From Candidatus Methanomethylophilaceae archaeon (GTDB lineage: Archaea; Thermoplasmatota; Thermoplasmata; Methanomassiliicoccales; Methanomethylophilaceae), in NCBI GenBank assembly GCA_011620825.1, contig WOYN01000022.1, forward strand, positions 1-9,423: DNA of 9,423 bases. The letters run 5' to 3'. Both the position numbers and the translations under genes were made by a program. The first letter of the stretch is position 1. Every line of letters begins with the position of its first letter. The notes beneath the pieces are model-generated. The model was given only the letters and a program-made list of their open reading frames with translations, did no database searches and was not told the DNA's origin. This document shows, in pieces, positions 6,157 through 9,423 of the stretch.

Positions 6157-7310
6157 AGAGATACGATCAAGCAGAAAGGCTCCAGAAGCTCCCGCCCTAC
6201 CTCTTTGTGAGGCTTGAAGAGCTGACCGCCAAGAAAAAAGAAGAAGGAATGGACCTGATCGATTTCGGGATCGGGGATCCGGACCTTCCCACTCCCGAGC
6301 CGATAGTGAAGGCGGTCCAGGACGCCGTGGCCGTCAACAGAAATCAGAAGTACTCTTCATCGCAGGGCGAGAAGGACCTCCGCACCGCGATCGCGGAATG
6401 GTACAAACGCAGATACAACGTGAATGTGGACCCGAAGACCCAGGTGTGCGTCACCATCGGTTCCAAGGAGGCCATATTCAACATCTCCCAGGCATTCGTC
6501 GACGCAGGCGAGAAGATAATCGCGCCGAGTCCCGGATATCCTGTGTACTCGGGGGCCTCTACCCTTTTCAACGAGGCCGTGTGCGCAGATGTGGACCTTA
6601 AGCCGGAGAACGACTGGCTTCTGGACGTCGACGACTGTCCGGAAGACGCCAGGATGTTGTACCTCAACTACCCGAACAATCCGACCGGGGCGACCTGCGA
6701 CCTGAGCTATCTGAAGAGAGTCGCAGAATGGTGCTCCGAGACGGGAACGATATTTTCGTACGACAACGCCTACTGCGAGATGTGCTATGACGGATACAGA
6801 GCGCCTTCGGTGCTCCAGGCGACCGACGATGCGATAGAGTTCGGCTCTTTCTCCAAGACGTTCAACATGACCGGCTACAGGCTGGGATATGCCGTAGGGC
6901 ACCCGGACCTCATCGCCGGACTGAAGAAGTGCAAAGGCCAGATCGATTCCGGGGCGCCCATCTTCATCCAGAAAGGAGGCGTAAAGGCCCTCGGCATGTA
7001 CGGCGAGGACGGTTCCGCTCCAAAAGCGGTCGACGACAATATGAAAATCTACGCCGAAAGGCGTAAAGCCATCGTGGACGGCTTGAGAAACCTCGGTTTC
7101 GATGTGAAGATGCCGAAAGGAACGTTCTACGTATGGTTCGACTGCGGGATGCCTTCGATGGAATTTACCGAGAAGCTCATCGACTGCGGAGTCGTAGTGA
7201 CCCCGGGTTCAGGGTTCGGAAAGTCCGTCGACGGCTACATAAGGATAGCCGCCACCCAGCCCCTGAACCGCATCGGGGAAGCTTTCGAGAGGATCGAAAA
7301 GATTCTCTGA
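6153..7310 (+). CDS. dapL: LL-diaminopimelate aminotransferase
   Basis: DapL converts tetrahydrodipicolinate to LL-diaminopimelate in one PLP-dependent step with glutamate, bypassing the succinylase, acetylase and dehydrogenase branches. The 385-residue fold type I aminotransferase shows KYSSSQGEKDLR (66-77), NYPNNPTGA (172-180), YDNAYCEMCYDG (203-214), the PLP lysine Lys235 in SFSKTFNMTGYR, and the substrate Arg364 in GYIRIAATQP. Sequence alone could fit a general aspartate-type aminotransferase. Placement directly after dapF in a set lacking dapC, dapD, dapE and ddh makes DapL by far the best reading. The start is the ATG at 6153, overlapping the dapF TGA as ATGA. The frame stays open further upstream inside dapF, but that extension has no family similarity. 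The TGA at 7308-7310 touches the end of pgk on the other strand. Confidence 0.9.
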   Translation: MKRYDQAERLQKLPPYLFVRLEELTAKKKEEGMDLIDFGIGDPDLPTPEPIVKAVQDAVAVNRNQKYSSSQGEKDLRTAIAEWYKRRYNVNVDPKTQVCVTIGSKEAIFNISQAFVDAGEKIIAPSPGYPVYSGASTLFNEAVCADVDLKPENDWLLDVDDCPEDARMLYLNYPNNPTGATCDLSYLKRVAEWCSETGTIFSYDNAYCEMCYDGYRAPSVLQATDDAIEFGSFSKTFNMTGYRLGYAVGHPDLIAGLKKCKGQIDSGAPIFIQKGGVKALGMYGEDGSAPKAVDDNMKIYAERRKAIVDGLRNLGFDVKMPKGTFYVWFDCGMPSMEFTEKLIDCGVVVTPGSGFGKSVDGYIRIAATQPLNRIGEAFERIEKIL

Positions 7311-8525
7311 TCACTCCTGGGGGAACTTGTTCCTGGAGTACTTAAGAGCCTCCACCACAGGCAGCGGCTGGCCCATCAGGAAAGCCTCCAGGGCTCCCCC
7401 GCCGGTGCTTGTGTACGAGAAACTGTCCGAAAGGTCGAACTTGTCCGCGACGCCGCTGGTGTGCCCGCCGCCGATGACCGACTGCCCCTTGCTGTCGACC
7501 ATCGCCTTCATGAGCACATGGGTGCCAATCGCGAAGTCGTCCTTCTCTATCATACCTGCCGGTCCGGACATGAACGATGTCCTGGACGATAGTATCACCT
7601 TCCTGAACTTCTCTGCGCTTTCGTCGCCGATATCCAGGGCGGGCTCCCCGGTGGGCAGGTCGCCGATGTTGACGCATACCCTCCTGCCGCCCCTCTCGAC
7701 CGCGACATCTACCGGCAGCAGTATGCGCTGACCGTATTTTTTCATGGCCTCTTTCGCCGCCGAGATGTTGTCCGGCGTGAGCTCTTCCTTCAGGACCGCG
7801 AGGCTGGATTCTCCGATGTCCACTCCGCGGGCGTACAAGAATGCATTGCCCGCGAGCCCCGTGAGTATGACCGTATCTGCCATGTCCGTTCCCAGCACAT
7901 GTTCGATCATTACCGAGATCTCTCCGAACTTCGCCCCTCCCAGAATGAACACGGAGGGACGGCGCGGTTCGTCGAATATCGCCCTCAGGGCGAATATCTC
8001 CTTCATCATCAGCCTGCCGGATGCGGACGGGATTTTGGCCTCGAATCCGACCAGCGAGCACTGGGAGCGGTGGGCGGCGCCGAAGGCGTCGCAGACATAA
8101 TAATCGAAGAGAGGCGCAAGGGCGTTGACAAGCTCGGAATCAGCGTGCTCCTGGATGCTCGCCTCTACGGATTCGGAGTCGATCTCCCTGACGTTGCCGA
8201 GCATCAGCGCCTCACCGGACCTCAGGGATCTGATCGCCTTCTTAGCATCCTCGCCCATGACATCGTCCACATACTTGACCGGGGCGTTGAGGTTCTTCGA
8301 CAGACGCTCTGCGTGCTGCTCGAGGGAAGTATAATCCCATTTGCCCTTCCTGCCCTGATGGGCGATTATTACTAATTTGGCCTTCTTCCCCATCAGCTCC
8401 CTGACCGTGGGGACTATCCTCCGTATCCTGGAGTCGTTGAGTATTTTCAGCGTATCCTTGTCCAGGGGACAGTTGACATCGACCCTCAGCAGCACCGTCT
8501 TGTCCTTGAAGTTGAAATCTCCCAA
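7311..8525 (-). CDS. pgk: Phosphoglycerate kinase, archaeal type, start uncertain
   Basis: Phosphoglycerate kinase interconverts 1,3-bisphosphoglycerate plus ADP and 3-phosphoglycerate plus ATP in glycolysis and gluconeogenesis. Counting from the TTG at 8525 the protein has 404 residues. Motifs are LLRVDVNCP (12-20), IIAHQGRKG (53-61), DAFGAAHRSQCSLVGF, GGAKFGEIS at the start of the nucleotide-binding domain, and GGGHTSGVADKF with STGGGALEAFL near the C-terminus. HQGR and GGGHT are typical of archaeal enzymes. The TTG is the only standard start codon after the gap TGA. However, homologues begin about three residues before the matching Leu, and the codons upstream (DFYTL) still match them. An ACG at 8541-8543, 4 nt after GAGGTGA, is the better-placed initiation site. 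The gene follows gap with about 27 nt between the gap stop and TTG, in the same frame. Confidence 0.92.
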   Translation of the reverse strand: MGDFNFKDKTVLLRVDVNCPLDKDTLKILNDSRIRRIVPTVRELMGKKAKLVIIAHQGRKGKWDYTSLEQHAERLSKNLNAPVKYVDDVMGEDAKKAIRSLRSGEALMLGNVREIDSESVEASIQEHADSELVNALAPLFDYYVCDAFGAAHRSQCSLVGFEAKIPSASGRLMMKEIFALRAIFDEPRRPSVFILGGAKFGEISVMIEHVLGTDMADTVILTGLAGNAFLYARGVDIGESSLAVLKEELTPDNISAAKEAMKKYGQRILLPVDVAVERGGRRVCVNIGDLPTGEPALDIGDESAEKFRKVILSSRTSFMSGPAGMIEKDDFAIGTHVLMKAMVDSKGQSVIGGGHTSGVADKFDLSDSFSYTSTGGGALEAFLMGQPLPVVEALKYSRNKFPQE

Positions 8526-8547
8526 CGTGTAGAAGTCGCGCGTGCTC

Positions 8548-8554
8548 TCACCTC
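8548..8554 (-). promoter_or_regulatory. Shine-Dalgarno overlapping the gap stop, pointing to a pgk start near 8543
   Basis: On the minus strand GAGGTGA (8554 to 8548) shares bases with the TGA of gap and is a strong ribosome-binding match. It is about 22 nt from the TTG at 8525, which is too far for normal spacing, but only 4 nt from the ACG at 8543-8541. It is the main evidence against the TTG start. Confidence 0.55.
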
Positions 8555-9422
8555 AACACTTGTACGCAATACCGAGTGCCTGGTTGGTAAGTTTCACGGA
8601 GTCTGCTGCATCGCAAACCTTGCACATGGACCTTATGCAGTCCACGTTTTCGGGTACAACATCCGACTCCTGATGGACCGCCTGGTAGTAGTAGAGCGTG
8701 TTGCCAGTGGCCTTGACCCCGTCCTCCCATACGACGATCTCGTACATGTCGGACCTGTCTCTTGCAAGGTCTCTTGACAGTTCCATTATCTCGGCGGTCG
8801 ATTTGATACCGGATGCGGTGTCTACCATCCTTACGCGGGACGATTCCCTTATAACTTCTATGGCCGCCTCCGTCGAGACGGAATTCTTCAGCTCCAGTGC
8901 CACCGTGTGCATGTGCATTATGGTCGTAGAGGCCTTTACGGCCATTGTGCTGATATTGACCCAGGGCATGATGCTCTGGACATCGGGTCCGTGGTGGGTC
9001 GGCAGCTTTACCATGGGCTCCAGCCCGTTGATCGGCCCGCTCTTGCTGTCGCCGGGGTCCGCCGCCCTTCTGACCAGCGTGACATATGCCTTTTCGATAC
9101 CGAACTCGCGGTCCAGCGGATACAATGTCCTCAGCAGCCCGGTCGTATTACAGGAGACGACGCGCGAGAACTGGGCGCCCCAGGACTCCTTGTAGTTGGC
9201 GGTGGAGTTGAAGGATATGCCTGTAAGGCTGTGGTCCTCCCCTCCCTGGAAAATGGCTTTTATGCCAGCATTGGCATAGAGGGACCTGTACTCCTGACCT
9301 ACATTCCCCGGAGTGCAGTCGACCATGATATCTACCCTTCCGCACAGATCTTCGACCGTCCCCTCTACGGGCACGTTCGCTTTGTCGAAAACTTCGATGC
9401 TATTCTGAGGGGCGTACAGATC
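8553..9422 (-). CDS. gap: Glyceraldehyde-3-phosphate dehydrogenase, archaeal type II, 5' end outside window
   Basis: Phosphorylating type II GAPDH of archaea interconverts glyceraldehyde 3-phosphate and 1,3-bisphosphoglycerate with NAD(P), the reaction next to phosphoglycerate kinase. The frame is open to the window edge (reading DLYAPQNS at 9422-9399), so the GTG at 9374 is internal and the true start lies beyond 9423. About 289 residues are seen. The family has roughly 335-345, so some 45-55 N-terminal residues carrying the nucleotide-binding loop are missing. Visible motifs are DCTPGNVG, QGGEDH, the catalytic cysteine in SCNTTGL (codon 9150-9152), LPTHHGPDVQSIMPWVNI and GIKSTAEIMEL. SCNTTG and HHGPD separate it from bacterial-type GapA. 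It ends in TGA just before pgk, giving a gap-pgk operon. Confidence 0.93.
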   Translation of the reverse strand, partial: DLYAPQNSIEVFDKANVPVEGTVEDLCGRVDIMVDCTPGNVGQEYRSLYANAGIKAIFQGGEDHSLTGISFNSTANYKESWGAQFSRVVSCNTTGLLRTLYPLDREFGIEKAYVTLVRRAADPGDSKSGPINGLEPMVKLPTHHGPDVQSIMPWVNISTMAVKASTTIMHMHTVALELKNSVSTEAAIEVIRESSRVRMVDTASGIKSTAEIMELSRDLARDRSDMYEIVVWEDGVKATGNTLYYYQAVHQESDVVPENVDCIRSMCKVCDAADSVKLTNQALGIAYKC

Positions 9423-9423
9423 G

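Noticed and set aside
8523..8555. A gap-pgk fusion by readthrough of the gap TGA
   Set aside because: The two genes share a frame, but gap ends at its normal C-terminus, a Shine-Dalgarno overlaps the stop, and nothing suggests TGA recoding, since TGA ends every gene here.
1..9423. CRISPR arrays, tRNA or rRNA genes, insertion sequences, phage or defence genes
   Set aside because: I found no spaced direct repeats, clover-leaf sequences, transposase motifs or terminal inverted repeats; coding density is near complete with housekeeping genes.

Overview
The window looks like a euryarchaeal chromosome segment. It carries RadB (a euryarchaeal RecA/Rad51 paralogue), an archaeal-type 3-phosphoglycerate kinase next to an archaeal type II glyceraldehyde-3-phosphate dehydrogenase, an archaeal TATA box ahead of an Lrp-family regulator, and Shine-Dalgarno-led, tightly overlapping genes. 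The DNA is GC-rich by eye (not counted). All ten genes whose 3' end is visible stop with TGA, while one gene (lysC) is interrupted by an in-frame TAG. Together these suggest a pyrrolysine-decoding methanogen such as a member of the Methanomassiliicoccales. That assignment is inference: no pyl or methylamine genes are in the window.

Layout, left to right. (1) Positions 2-622, plus strand: 3' part of radB. (2) Positions 623-723: the only sizeable intergenic gap, with a TATA box lying inside a perfect 14-bp palindrome. (3) Positions 724-7310, plus strand: a seven-gene lysine operon, lrp-dapA-dapB-lysC-lysA-dapF-dapL, with junctions from a 4-nt gap to a 14-nt overlap. (4) Positions 7311-9423, minus strand: gap (5' end outside the window) followed by pgk, converging on dapL with no bases between the two stop codons.

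The operon encodes the diaminopimelate-aminotransferase route to lysine: aspartate kinase (LysC), dihydrodipicolinate synthase (DapA), dihydrodipicolinate reductase (DapB), LL-diaminopimelate aminotransferase (DapL), epimerase (DapF) and decarboxylase (LysA). Only aspartate-semialdehyde dehydrogenase is missing. The leading Lrp-type gene is the obvious candidate regulator.

Three things deserve attention. LysC has an in-frame amber codon at codon 31 in an otherwise intact aspartokinase, and a predicted stem-loop begins at the last base of that codon. If the codon is read as pyrrolysine, which is itself made from two lysines, the first enzyme of lysine synthesis depends on a product of lysine. 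DapB is recognisable but eroded: it lacks a core segment and several active-site residues without losing its frame. Finally, pgk has no ATG, GTG or TTG start at the position where homologues begin.
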